Positions 25,925 through 34,248 of a stretch of 64,000 nt of DNA are shown here, piece by piece (position 1 is the stretch's first letter; each line of letters begins with the position of its first letter). A program made the translations under genes and the position numbers. Origin of the DNA: JAWLHU01 sp041690255 (GTDB lineage: Bacteria > Bacillota > Sulfobacillia > Symbiobacteriales > Symbiobacteriaceae). The notes under the pieces are model-generated. The model had not been told where the DNA came from, searched no databases, and worked only from the letters and a program-made list of their open reading frames with translations. The DNA lies in contig JAWLHU010000003.1 of assembly GCA_041690255.1 (NCBI GenBank), positions 310,001 to 374,000 of the forward strand, written 5' to 3'.

Positions 25925-26689
25925 CTAGACCGAGACCGGCCCCGACACCAGGGTCAGGCCCCCATCCGCCACGATCGTCTGCCCCGTGATCCACCGGGCC
26001 TCCGGCCCCGCCAGGAAGGCGACGATCCCCGCCACATCCTCCGGCCTGCCGACCCGGCCCGCCGGCGTCGCCCGGCCCAGGGCCGAGGCCACCTCCGGCC
26101 AGGCCTCGCCGCACATGATCCGGGCCGAGTCCGTCTCCACGGGGCCCGGGCAGATCCCATTCACCACGATCCCCTCCGGCGCCAGCTCGACGGCGAGGGT
26201 CCGGACGAGGGACTCCAGCGCCGCCTTCGCCGCCCCGAGCACCCCGTGCAGGGGCACGAAGCGGATCGAGTCGTAGCCCGACATGACCACGATCGCCCCC
26301 TGCCGGCCCGCCATGAGCGGCACCGCCGCCTGGGCCATGAGCAGGAACGACTCGACGCTCAGGGCGAAGGTTCGCCGCATGTTGTGCAGCCGCTGGTCGA
26401 GCGCCGGCTTGAAGGCGGTGGCCGCGGCGTTGGCCACCAGGAGATCCAGGCCGCCCGCCTCCACCCGCACCCGCTCCATCATCGCTGCGACAGCCTGCGC
26501 ATCCTCCAGGTCGGCCTGCACGGGGATCCCCCGCCCCCCGACCGCAGCGGCCAGCCGGGCCACATCGGCCGCGGCCTCCTCGTTCTGCTTGTAGCCGATG
26601 TAGACCGTGGCGCCATCCGCGGCCAGGCGAAGCGCTGTTGCCCGCCCGATGCCACGAGACCCCCCCGTTACCAGTGCAACTCGCCCCAC
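25925..26689 (-). CDS. SDR-family oxidoreductase, FabL-like but lacking the catalytic tyrosine
   Basis: 254 residues, GTG start with GGAGGG seven bases upstream. The nucleotide motif VTGGSRGIGRATALRL and the conserved VANAA are intact. The active-site stretch reads SGYDSIRFVPLHGVLGAAKA: the lysine is present, but the position four before it is leucine (not the classical YxxxK tyrosine) and the position seven before it is histidine (not the FabL Tyr-x6-Lys tyrosine). The rest (LAVELAPEGIVVNGICPGPV, GQTIVADGG) is FabL-like. It is last in an operon with an acyl-CoA ligase and a BKACE enzyme, so an acyl thioester is the likely ligand. It may be a non-canonical reductase or a non-catalytic protein. 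Confidence 0.85.
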   Translation of the reverse strand: MGRVALVTGGSRGIGRATALRLAADGATVYIGYKQNEEAAADVARLAAAVGGRGIPVQADLEDAQAVAAMMERVRVEAGGLDLLVANAAATAFKPALDQRLHNMRRTFALSVESFLLMAQAAVPLMAGRQGAIVVMSGYDSIRFVPLHGVLGAAKAALESLVRTLAVELAPEGIVVNGICPGPVETDSARIMCGEAWPEVASALGRATPAGRVGRPEDVAGIVAFLAGPEARWITGQTIVADGGLTLVSGPVSV

Positions 26690-26701
26690 ACCATCACCCT
26701 C

Positions 26702-28366
26702 CTACATCCGCGAAGACGCGATCGCCGACCTCTCCCGCTCCCGCCGGGCCAGTTCCCGCCGCAGCACCTTGCCCACAGCGCTCTTCGGCAGCTCCGGCAG
26801 GAACTCGACCAGAGTGGGCCGCTTGTAGGCCGCCAGCCGCTCCTTGCAGAAGGCGATGATCTCCTGCTCGGTCGCCGTCACCCCCGGCTTCAGGACGACA
26901 AAGGCCTTGACCGTCTCGCCGCGGTACGCATCGGACACGCCCACGCTGCAGGCCTCCAGGACGGCGGGGTGCTGATAGAGGACTTCATCGATCTCGCGAG
27001 GGTAGACATTAAAGCCCGAGGCGATGATCATATCCTTCTTCCGATCGACGATGTAGAGGTAGCCATCCTCATCCATCCGCCCGATGTCGCCGGTGACCAG
27101 CCACCCATCCACCAGGGCCGCCGCCGTCTCATCCGGCCTGTTCCAGTAGCCCTTCATGACCTGCGGCCCCCGGATCAGCACCTCCCCCTCCTGGCCGGGG
27201 GCCACATCCTCCCCCGTCTCCAGATCGACGATCCGCACATCGGTGTCGGGGTAAGGCAGCCCCACGCTGCCGGGGATGCGCCGCCCGCTCATCGGGTTGG
27301 AGTGGGTGGCCGGCGAGGCCTCGGTCAGGCCGTAGCCCTCCAGGATATTGGCCCCGGTCATCTGCTCGAACTGCTCCAGCAGCTCCACCGGCAGCGGAGC
27401 GGCCGCACTGACGCAGAACTCGATCGAGCGCAGGTCATACTTCGCCAGGCCGGGTTCCTTCAACAGCGCCGTGTAGATGGTCGGCACGCCGGGGAAGGAT
27501 GTCGGCCGGTACTTCTGGATCAGCTTCAGGACCTCGGTCGCATCGAAGCGGGGGACGAGGATGCAGGTCCCGCCCTGGGAGAGGGCGTAGCTGACGGCGG
27601 CGGTCAGGCCGTAGGAGTGGAACATAGGCAGGACCACGAGGACCTTGTCGACGGCGCCGGGCGGGCGGCCGAGCCACTCCCTGATCTGGGTGATGTTCGC
27701 CACGACGTTACGGTGCGTCGAAATCACGCCCTTGGAGACCCCGGTCGTCCCGCCGGTGTAGAGCAGGAAGGCCGGGTCCACCCTCGGGTTGATCACCACG
27801 GGCTTGAACCCATCGGCGCTCTGGTTGAGCAGGGTCATGAACGCGAGGGCCCCATCCACCTTCGGGGTTTTCGTCTTCATGCGATACAGGAAGGAGAGCG
27901 GGAAGGGCAGGAAGTCGGCCATGGATGTGATGATCAGGCGCTCGGCGGCCATCGCCCCTTCCCTCGCCTTCTCGTGGAAGATGTCGAGGGTGATGAAGAA
28001 GCGGCAGCCGGCATCGTTCACTTGATACTCGATCTCCCGGGCGACATAGAGCGGGTTGAACTGGACGGGTATCCCACCGGCCCGCTGGATGCCGGCCATG
28101 GCGATCACGTTCTGCGGGCAGTTGGGCAGCATGATTCCCACCCGCTCGCCCTTCTTCAAACCCAATTGGTTGATGAGCCCCGCCGCAAACTGGTCGATCC
28201 ATCGCCCAAGGTCACCGTAACTGATCTGCTTCCCATAGAAGATCAGGGCCGTCCGCTCCGGATGCCGGGCCACCTGCTCAAAGAGAAAGTGGTAGACCGG
28301 GACCTCCGGGTAGTCAAGATGGGGCCGGACTCCATCGGGATAGGACTTCAGCCAGGGTCGTTCCAT
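26702..28366 (-). CDS. Long-chain acyl-CoA ligase (AMP-binding, FadD type)
   Basis: 554 residues. AMP-binding signature LLYTGGTTGVSKGVISTH near residue 210, GYGLTEASP near 345, TGDIGRMDEDGYLYIVDRKKD near 425-445, and the C-terminal lysine motif PKSAVGKVLRREL. It activates a carboxylic acid, probably a fatty acid, to its CoA thioester with ATP. The stop lies 12 bases before the SDR start, and the upstream BKACE gene ends 23 bases before it, so the three form an operon. Confidence 0.93.
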   Translation of the reverse strand: MERPWLKSYPDGVRPHLDYPEVPVYHFLFEQVARHPERTALIFYGKQISYGDLGRWIDQFAAGLINQLGLKKGERVGIMLPNCPQNVIAMAGIQRAGGIPVQFNPLYVAREIEYQVNDAGCRFFITLDIFHEKAREGAMAAERLIITSMADFLPFPLSFLYRMKTKTPKVDGALAFMTLLNQSADGFKPVVINPRVDPAFLLYTGGTTGVSKGVISTHRNVVANITQIREWLGRPPGAVDKVLVVLPMFHSYGLTAAVSYALSQGGTCILVPRFDATEVLKLIQKYRPTSFPGVPTIYTALLKEPGLAKYDLRSIEFCVSAAAPLPVELLEQFEQMTGANILEGYGLTEASPATHSNPMSGRRIPGSVGLPYPDTDVRIVDLETGEDVAPGQEGEVLIRGPQVMKGYWNRPDETAAALVDGWLVTGDIGRMDEDGYLYIVDRKKDMIIASGFNVYPREIDEVLYQHPAVLEACSVGVSDAYRGETVKAFVVLKPGVTATEQEIIAFCKERLAAYKRPTLVEFLPELPKSAVGKVLRRELARRERERSAIASSRM

Positions 28367-28389
28367 GTGCGCTCCCCCTCCCCTGCTCG

Positions 28390-29226
28390 CTATGCGCTCA
28401 AACCCAACAGCCTCCTTGTTTCCTCAACCGATGCCGGCTCGCGGCCGACATCTCGGGCCATGCGGACCGCTTTGGCGACCAGATCCCCATTCGATGTCGC
28501 CATCTGCCCCGGGGCCAGGTAGAAGTTGTCCTCCAGCCCCACCCGGACGTTCCCGCCCATGGCGAGGGCTGCCCCGACCATGGGCCACTGCTCCAGGGAG
28601 ATGCCGGTCACCTGCCAGAAGGAGCCCACCGGCATGGACTGCACCTGATGCACCAGGTCGGCCGCCGTCGCGGGGATGCCCCCCAGCACCCCCATGATGA
28701 AGTTGAACTGGAGCGGGGCGGACAGCAGCCCCTGGTCGATCAGCGGGGCGACGTTGGCGATATGCCCCCGGTCGAAGCACTCCAGCTCGGGCTTCACCCT
28801 GGCCTCCTTCATGACCTGAACGAAGTAGCCGATCTCTTCGAATGGGTTGGAGAAGACCATGTCGAAGAGGAACTGCTTGCGCCGGCTGGAGTAGATGGCG
28901 TAGTTCATGGAACCCATGTTCAGGGCGGCGATCTCGGGCCGGGTGGCGGGGATATGGGCGGCCCGCTCCTCCTTGGGCAGCCCCACGGCGCCGGTCGAGA
29001 AGTTGATGATGATCGGGCAGCGGGCCCGCACCGCGGTCAGGATCTCCTGGTAGCGCTCGGGCCGGAAGCAGGGGGAGCCGTCGTCCTCGCGGGCGTGAAT
29101 GTGGGCGATGGAGGCGCCGGCCTCGTAGGCGCGCCGGGCCTCCTCGGCGATCTCTTCGGGCGTGTAGGGGATCGCCGGGCACTGGGCCCGGGTCGCCAGC
29201 ACCCCGGTCAGGGCGGCGCAGATCAC
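28390..29226 (-). CDS. BKACE / 3-keto-5-aminohexanoate cleavage enzyme family (DUF849)
   Basis: 278 residues from the first in-frame GTG. The family zinc and substrate motifs are visible: ASIAHIHARED (HxH), IINFSTGA, LNMGSMNYA, ELECFDRGHI, and GGNVRVGLEDN near the C-terminus. These enzymes condense a beta-keto acid with acetyl-CoA, giving acetoacetate and a new CoA ester. The start is uncertain: AAGGAG is 18 bases from the GTG but nine bases from an in-frame ATC at 29236-29238, and starting there gives (M)DKTVICAALTG, the usual family N-terminus. It heads the ligase-SDR operon. Confidence 0.88.
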   Translation of the reverse strand: MICAALTGVLATRAQCPAIPYTPEEIAEEARRAYEAGASIAHIHAREDDGSPCFRPERYQEILTAVRARCPIIINFSTGAVGLPKEERAAHIPATRPEIAALNMGSMNYAIYSSRRKQFLFDMVFSNPFEEIGYFVQVMKEARVKPELECFDRGHIANVAPLIDQGLLSAPLQFNFIMGVLGGIPATAADLVHQVQSMPVGSFWQVTGISLEQWPMVGAALAMGGNVRVGLEDNFYLAPGQMATSNGDLVAKAVRMARDVGREPASVEETRRLLGLSA

Positions 29227-29330
29227 GGTCTTGTCGATGGATGGTCACTCCTTTGCGTTAGTCTGGGCCGCTGCGGATTCCTGGGGCCGCCGTCGACTGG
29301 GTATACCCCACGGCAACGCGTTTTGTCACT

Positions 29331-29392
29331 AAGGGCCGCTACGGCTTACCGGTAGGCCCGCCACTGATCGGAACCGTCACAGGTCGGGGCCT
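29331..29392. repeat. 62-nt direct repeat, copy 1
   Basis: Identical to 29440-29501 over 62 bases; it begins AAGGGCCGCTACGGCTTACC and ends CAGGTCGGGGCCT. The flank TACCCCACGGC also precedes both copies, so the duplicated unit is about 109 bp with a divergent centre. Confidence 0.85.
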
Positions 29393-29439
29393 GTTCACTC
29401 GCAGTCTGGTGGTACCCCACGGCTGCCCGGGATCCTGCC

Positions 29440-29501
29440 AAGGGCCGCTACGGCTTACCGGTAGGCCCGCCACTGATCGGAACCGTCACAGGTCGGGGCC
29501 T
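29440..29501. repeat. 62-nt direct repeat, copy 2
   Basis: Second copy of the 62-nt repeat, 109 bp downstream of the first. The left part can fold (GGGCC...GGCCC). Confidence 0.85.
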
Positions 29502-29546
29502 CTCCGCTACGCACCGCCGATCAGTGGCTCACTCCAGGAGGCCTAT

Positions 29547-29718
29547 CGGCCCTAAGGCGATATCCCGAACGCATCCTACAGGGGTACCACCAGCTGCTCG
29601 CTCATTGCGGGGGATCATCGTCCGGGCCTCGCGCTCCTCGCCAGGCCGCCAAACGCCAGGAGGCGGAGGCGATGGGTCTGCCCCTGTAGGATCCGTCGGG
29701 TTTATCGCCTTAGGGCCG
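29547..29718. repeat. 172-bp inverted repeat with 38-nt arms
   Basis: Arms 29547-29584 (CGGCCCTAAGGCGATA ... ATCCTACAGGGG) and 29681-29718 are near-perfect reverse complements with a short mismatched centre. The loop is 96 nt. Confidence 0.8.
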
Positions 29719-29737
29719 GTAGGCATACCCCGTATGA

Positions 29738-29796
29738 GGCACCGATCGGGGTGCGCCCCTAAGAGGCTCCGACCCACGACGGTTTCGATCGGTGCC
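29738..29796. repeat. Hairpin with perfect 11-bp stem
   Basis: GGCACCGATCG (29738-29748) pairs with CGATCGGTGCC (29786-29796). Confidence 0.7.
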
Positions 29797-29845
29797 GGAC
29801 CTTGCGAGAAGCTGTACCGGCCCTTAGGTGAGAAACCTGGGAGAC

Positions 29846-29910
29846 GGGGGGCAGACCCAATCGCCGACGCCGTTCACCCCCAGCCCCCGGGGGGCAGACC
29901 CAATCGCCGA
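29846..29910. repeat. 22-nt direct repeat pair
   Basis: The 22-base block ending CAGACCCAATCGCCGA occurs at 29846-29867 and 29889-29910, just before the stop of the carboxyltransferase gene (29919). Confidence 0.8.
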
Positions 29911-29918
29911 GGCCGACA

Positions 29919-31454
29919 CTAAACCGGAAAGATCCCATGCTTCCGGCGGGGCCGCTCGACCCGCTTGCCCTGGGCCGCCTGCAGGCCCCGGATCAGCAAG
30001 CTGCGGGTCTCAGCGGGGTCGATCACATCATCCACATAGGCCCCGCAGGCGGCGACGTAGGGGCTGATCAGTTGGCGGATCATGGCGACCCGCTCCGCCC
30101 GCACCGCTGCCGGGTCATCCGCCGCGTCGATCTCCTTGCGGAAGATGATCGCCGTCGCTCCTTCCGGCCCCATGACCGAGATCTCAGCGGTCGGCCAGGC
30201 CAGGATCTGATCGGTCTCGTAGGTCCGGCCGCACATGACGAAGTACCCGGCCCCGTAGGCCTTGCGCAGCACCACGGTCATCTTCGGCACCGTCGCCTCA
30301 CTGACGGTGTAGAGCATCTTGGCACCATGACGGATGATCCCCTGCTGCTCCACCTTCGACCCGATCAGGAAGCCCGGCACATCGACCAGGAAGACGAGGG
30401 GCAGATCATACGCATCACACAGGGTGATGAACCGGGCCGCCTTGTCGGCCGAGTCCACATCCAACACCCCGCCCCGGAAGGCCGGCTGGCTGGCGATGAT
30501 CCCCACCGAGCGCCCTCCCAGCCGGGCGAAGGCCGTGATGATCGACCGGGCCCATCCGGCCTTCAGTTCGAAGAAGCGCCCGTCATCCACAACCGCCCCG
30601 ATCACCTTCCGCATGTCGTAGGCCTTGTTCGGCTCTGCGGGGACCAGGTCGTAGAGCTCATCCACCGTGCGACCGGGCGGATCCGAGCTGGCGATCACCG
30701 GCTCGGTCAGGTAGCCGAGGTACTCCTTCACGGCCATAATGCAGGCCTCGTCGTTCTCCGCCTCCAGGTCGGCGCAGCCGGAGATCGTACAGTGGATGCG
30801 GCTTCCGCCCAGATCCTCCGCGCTGATCTCCTCCCCCACCGCCGCCTTGACCAGGTGCGGCCCGCCCAATGCCATGGATGAGGTCCCCTTCACCATGAAG
30901 GCCACATCCGCCAGTGCCGGTATGTAGGCGGTCCCGGCGGCGCACGGCCCCATGACCGCCGCCACCTGTGGCACCACCCCGGACATGATCACCTGCTCGA
31001 AGAAGAGATCGCCCGAGCCTGCAAACTGCGACCCCGCAGATTCCTGGATCCGCGCCCCACTCGAATCCAGCAACCAGACGATCGGGATCCGCAGCCGGAG
31101 CGCCAGTTCCCGCATGCGGGCCACCTTCCGCTCCCCCACTTCCCCCATGGAGCCCGCCATGACGGTGAAGTCGTAGGCGGCGCAGGCAACTGGCTTGCCG
31201 TTCACGTCGCCATATCCGGTGATCACACCATCGGCCGGGGTGTGCTTGCCGGCCATTTGGATGTTGCGGGGCTCGTGCTCCGCCAGGGCGCCGAACTCGG
31301 TGAACGTGCCGCTGTCGAACAAGAGGTCGATCCGCTCCCGAGCCGTCAGCTTCCCCTCGGCGTGCTGCCGGGCGATCGCCTTCTCGCCGCCCATCTGCAG
31401 GGCCTGGGCCTTCCTCTGCTTCAGTTCCTCGGCCTTCTCGCGCATCAGCGACAT
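29919..31454 (-). CDS. Acyl-CoA carboxylase carboxyltransferase subunit (propionyl/methylcrotonyl-CoA type)
   Basis: 511 residues from the ATG at 31454 (AAGGGGAG upstream, two bases after the enoyl-CoA hydratase stop). Both crotonase-like halves are present: N-terminal GKLTARERIDLLFDSGTF, SSGARIQES and the oxyanion region AAVMGPCAAGTAYIPALAD; C-terminal VGIIASQPAFRGGVLDVDSA, LVDVPGFLIGSKVEQQGIIRHGAKML and MGPEGA. It moves carboxyl groups between carboxybiotin and an acyl-CoA, or the reverse in decarboxylases. No biotin carboxylase or biotin carrier gene is in the window. With the acyl-CoA dehydrogenase and hydratase, a branched-chain (leucine/isovalerate) or odd-chain route is plausible. Confidence 0.92.
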   Translation of the reverse strand: MSLMREKAEELKQRKAQALQMGGEKAIARQHAEGKLTARERIDLLFDSGTFTEFGALAEHEPRNIQMAGKHTPADGVITGYGDVNGKPVACAAYDFTVMAGSMGEVGERKVARMRELALRLRIPIVWLLDSSGARIQESAGSQFAGSGDLFFEQVIMSGVVPQVAAVMGPCAAGTAYIPALADVAFMVKGTSSMALGGPHLVKAAVGEEISAEDLGGSRIHCTISGCADLEAENDEACIMAVKEYLGYLTEPVIASSDPPGRTVDELYDLVPAEPNKAYDMRKVIGAVVDDGRFFELKAGWARSIITAFARLGGRSVGIIASQPAFRGGVLDVDSADKAARFITLCDAYDLPLVFLVDVPGFLIGSKVEQQGIIRHGAKMLYTVSEATVPKMTVVLRKAYGAGYFVMCGRTYETDQILAWPTAEISVMGPEGATAIIFRKEIDAADDPAAVRAERVAMIRQLISPYVAACGAYVDDVIDPAETRSLLIRGLQAAQGKRVERPRRKHGIFPV

Positions 31455-31455
31455 G

Positions 31456-32226
31456 CTATCTCCCCTTCCACTCTGGTTCCCGCCGGCTGAGGAAGGCGGT
31501 GACCCCCTCGGTGGCATCATCCAGGGCCGTGTTGATGCTCAGCATGGCGTGCAGGTATCGGAGCGACTGCTTATACTCCATGTCGGCCGCCGTATAGACC
31601 GCCTCCCGCCCAAGGCGGATCGTGGCCGGCGACAGGTTGGCGATCGACCGGGCCAGGTTCTCGGTCTGCGTGGCGAGGCTGGCGGCGGACGTCACCCGGT
31701 TGACCAGGCCCCAGGAGAGGGCGCGGTGGGCATCGATCCGCTCGCCGGTCAGGGCGAGTTCCATCGCCTGCTTCGGGCCGAGATGCCGGACGAGCTTGGC
31801 GGTGACCATCATCGGGAAGAGGCCGATCTTCACCTCAGGGGTACCGAAGGTGGCGGTGTCGGCGGCGACGACCAGGTCGCAGGCCAGCATGAGGCCGAAG
31901 CCCCCGCCCAGTGCGGCGCCGTTCACCGCTGCGATCAGGGGCCGGCCAGAGTCGTGCAGGCTTTCGAGAAGCTCCAGGTAGCGGCGGCGGGCCAGGTGGC
32001 CACCGTAGTGGCCATCGCCGACCATGGATGTCAGGTCGCCCCCGGCACAGAAGGCCTTCTCCCCCATCCCCGTGATGATGATGGCCTTGGTGGCCGGATC
32101 GCTTCCATACTGGCGGATGGCGTCAATCAAACCATCCATGACGGATGTGGAGAGGGCGTTCCGCTGCTCAGGCCGGTTGATGGTGAGCGTGGCGATGCCC
32201 TCGCGGACCTCGGTCAGCAGTTCCAT
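31456..32226 (-). CDS. Enoyl-CoA hydratase/isomerase (crotonase)
   Basis: 256 residues. Crotonase signature: KAFCAGGDLTSM and the oxyanion/active-site stretch LIAAVNGAALGGGFGLMLACDLVVAA, with the catalytic-glutamate position in FGTPEVKIGLFP. It probably hydrates an enoyl-CoA made by the dehydrogenase encoded 18 bp upstream. Its stop is one base from the ATG of the carboxyltransferase, which shows translational coupling. Confidence 0.92.
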   Translation of the reverse strand: MELLTEVREGIATLTINRPEQRNALSTSVMDGLIDAIRQYGSDPATKAIIITGMGEKAFCAGGDLTSMVGDGHYGGHLARRRYLELLESLHDSGRPLIAAVNGAALGGGFGLMLACDLVVAADTATFGTPEVKIGLFPMMVTAKLVRHLGPKQAMELALTGERIDAHRALSWGLVNRVTSAASLATQTENLARSIANLSPATIRLGREAVYTAADMEYKQSLRYLHAMLSINTALDDATEGVTAFLSRREPEWKGR

Positions 32227-32244
32227 CGGGATGTGCCCTCCTCG

Positions 32245-33387
32245 CTAGAAGCCCATCTGCTTGGCGATGATCTCCCGCATGATCTCATCGGTCCCGCCAC
32301 CGATGCGGATCAGGCGGGCATCCCGCCAGTGGCGCTGGATCGGGTACTCCATCATATAACCGGCGCCGCCGTGGATCTGCAGCGCTTCATCGGCCACACG
32401 GAAAGCGATCTCGCCCGCCAGCAGCTTCGCCATGGAGATCTCCTTGACCGGGTACTCGCCGTTCTCCCAGCGCCAGGCGCACGTGTAGACCATGGCGCGG
32501 GCCGCCTCGATCTCCGTCGCCATCTGCGCGAGCTTGTGGCGGATCACCTGGAACTTGCCGATGGGCCGGCCGAAGGCCTCCCTGTCCTTGGCGTACTTGA
32601 TGGCCAGTTCGAGGGAGCGATCCGCCCCGGCCACGGCGCCGGCCGCACCGATCAGCCGCTCGCCCTGAAGCTCCCACATGATGTTATAGAAGCCTTGACC
32701 CACATCGCCCAGGCGGTTGGCGTCGGGGATCCGGACATTCTCGAAGAAGAGCTCCGCCGTGTCCGATGCATGCATGCCCAGCTTCTTCAGCTTCCGGCCG
32801 ACGGAGAAGCCGGGGGTGCCCTTCTCGACGAGGAAGAGGGTGAGACCGCCCCAGGGATCGTCGCTGGTGCGGCAGACGACCAGGTACCAGTCGGCCCGGA
32901 CCCCGTTGGTGATGTAGATCTTGGAACCGTTGATCACCCAGTCGTCGCCATCATTGACCGCCCGGGTGCGAACGCCGCTCACGTCGGAGCCGGCGCCCGG
33001 CTCGGTGATACAGAGGGCGGCGATCTTCTCGCCCTGGATCGCAGGCACGAGAAAGCGTTGCTTCTGCTCCTCGGTGCCGAACTTGAGGACGGGCGGGGTG
33101 GCCATCTCGCTGTGGACGGCGATCGCCATGCCCAGCCCGCCGTTGCCGGCCCGGGAGAGCTCCTCCGCCAGGACGATGGCGCTGTAGTAGTCGAGTCCGC
33201 TGCCGCCGTAGGCCTCGGGATAGCGCAGGCCCAGGTAGCCGAGCTTGCCCATCTCGCGGAAGACCTGGTCCGGGAAGTGCTCGGCCTCCTCCCACTCATC
33301 GGCATGCGGGGCCAGCTTCTCCTCGACATAGCGCCGGATCTCTGCCCGCAAGGTCTCGTGGGTCTCGGTGAAGATGAAATGGCTCAT
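32245..33387 (-). CDS. Acyl-CoA dehydrogenase
   Basis: 380 residues, full length for the family. It has the FAD/substrate signature ALCITEPGAGSDVSGVRTRA near residues 120-140 and the C-terminal family motif with the catalytic-base region (QIHGGAGYMMEYPIQRHWRD, IGGGTDEIMREIIAKQMGF). It oxidises an acyl-CoA to the enoyl-CoA, passing electrons to an electron-transfer flavoprotein not present here. It is first in the cluster; a palindrome and promoter-like sequence lie immediately upstream. Confidence 0.93.
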   Translation of the reverse strand: MSHFIFTETHETLRAEIRRYVEEKLAPHADEWEEAEHFPDQVFREMGKLGYLGLRYPEAYGGSGLDYYSAIVLAEELSRAGNGGLGMAIAVHSEMATPPVLKFGTEEQKQRFLVPAIQGEKIAALCITEPGAGSDVSGVRTRAVNDGDDWVINGSKIYITNGVRADWYLVVCRTSDDPWGGLTLFLVEKGTPGFSVGRKLKKLGMHASDTAELFFENVRIPDANRLGDVGQGFYNIMWELQGERLIGAAGAVAGADRSLELAIKYAKDREAFGRPIGKFQVIRHKLAQMATEIEAARAMVYTCAWRWENGEYPVKEISMAKLLAGEIAFRVADEALQIHGGAGYMMEYPIQRHWRDARLIRIGGGTDEIMREIIAKQMGF

Positions 33388-33420
33388 GAACGAATCCCCC
33401 TCTCAAACGATCGGTAGGGA

Positions 33421-33454
33421 TATTGTATTACAATACTGACTATCATGTAATACA
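33421..33454. promoter_or_regulatory. Palindromic operator upstream of the acyl-CoA dehydrogenase operon
   Basis: TATTGTATTACAATA (33421-33435) has perfect seven-base arms. A related inverted half, TGTAATACA, lies at 33446-33454. On the minus strand a TTACAT/TACAAT pair with 17-bp spacing overlaps the palindrome. It probably binds a fatty-acid-responsive repressor; the family is not identified. Confidence 0.6.
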
Positions 33455-33530
33455 GAAAAGTAATTTGAGCGTGATGATCTCTTTCTCAGGCTATGTGGCG
33501 GGGATGGGGTTCAGGTGTGGTTCCATTCGT

Positions 33531-33720
33531 TGCAGTCCGTTGCAGTCCGTCGCAGTCGCCCGCAGTCCGTTGCAGTCCGTTGCAGTCCGTCGCAGTCCGT
33601 CGCAGTCCGTCGCAGTCCGTCGCAGTCCGTTGCAGTCCGTTGCAGTCCGTTGCAGTCCGATGCAGTCCGATGCAGTCCGTTGCAGTCGCCCGCAGTCCGT
33701 TGCAGTCGCCCGCGGTCCGT
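33531..33720. repeat. Nineteen-unit 10-bp tandem repeat (TGCAGTCCGT)
   Basis: Nineteen contiguous decamers stay in exact register. The consensus is (T/C)GCAGTCCGT, with variants CGCAGTCGCC and TGCAGTCCGA. Period 10 is not a multiple of three, and the long frames across it on both strands are low-complexity artefacts. Confidence 0.9.
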
Positions 33721-33750
33721 GAGGGAGCCCACTCTCAGCGGGACGACCAA

Positions 33751-33782
33751 AGACCGCCCCCAGGTAAGGAGGGCGGTCTCGG
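33751..33782. terminator. Hairpin next to the decamer array
   Basis: GACCGCCC (from 33753) pairs with GGGCGGTC, giving a strong stem. The minus strand continues into TTTGG. The direction of use is unclear. Confidence 0.5.
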
Positions 33783-33908
33783 GCCAGCGAGTAGATCTCT
33801 GCATTTTCATTCTGCTGTGCTAATTCAGAAACGATCGTTCCTGCATCCTCGTCCAATAGGTGATCGTCCCGTTCCGGGAGGTCTCGGCAATACGGAGGTG
33901 AAGAGCGC

Positions 33909-34106
33909 ATGCACAGTGGTGCAAAGCCAAACTCGGAATCAGCAGTACCCGGACTCGTGGTGGTGGGAGGTATCCTGACTGGGCTCGCCGGGCTGGTTCT
34001 CAGTGTCGTCGCCCTAGTCAACGGTTATGAAACGGCGGCGGGCCTGTTCATGTTGGCAGCGGCGGTTGCCTTCGGAGCCCTCGCCAATGCTCTGTTCCGC
34101 CATTAA
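33909..34106 (+). CDS. Small two-helix membrane protein
   Basis: 65 residues, ATG with GGAGGTG eight bases upstream. A short hydrophilic start (MHSGAKPNSES) is followed by two hydrophobic segments (GLVVVGGILTGLAGLVLSVV and AAGLFMLAAAVAFGALANAL) and FRH. I do not recognise a family. A degenerate partial duplicate lies about 790 bp downstream. Confidence 0.6.
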   Translation: MHSGAKPNSESAVPGLVVVGGILTGLAGLVLSVVALVNGYETAAGLFMLAAAVAFGALANALFRH

Positions 34107-34248
34107 GTAACATGGGAACAGCTCCCCTTCGCCGAGCGTCGCCATCGGTTTCGACCCAGTGCCGCTCCTGCAGTCCAGGGCGGGGCGGAGGCCCCGCAAA
34201 ACTCGCCCCATACTCGCAGCCTTTGTCAGGGCAGGGAGGTAGGCACGT

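Larger units (their letters stand above)
29240..29918. other. Repeat-rich non-coding region inside the acyl-CoA cluster
   Basis: About 680 bp without a credible gene. It contains two 62-nt direct copies, a 38-nt-arm inverted repeat, an 11-bp hairpin and a 22-nt direct repeat (listed separately). The core AGGGCCG(G/C)TA recurs in both orientations throughout, suggesting one degenerate repeat family. Confidence 0.75.

Noticed and set aside
33531..33720. CRISPR array
   Set aside because: The units are contiguous 10-mers without spacers, and there are no cas genes.
33493..34021. Open frames on both strands across the decamer array
   Set aside because: Their residues are translated decamers (QSVAVRRSP / GLQRTATDC), with no start signals or non-repeat conservation.
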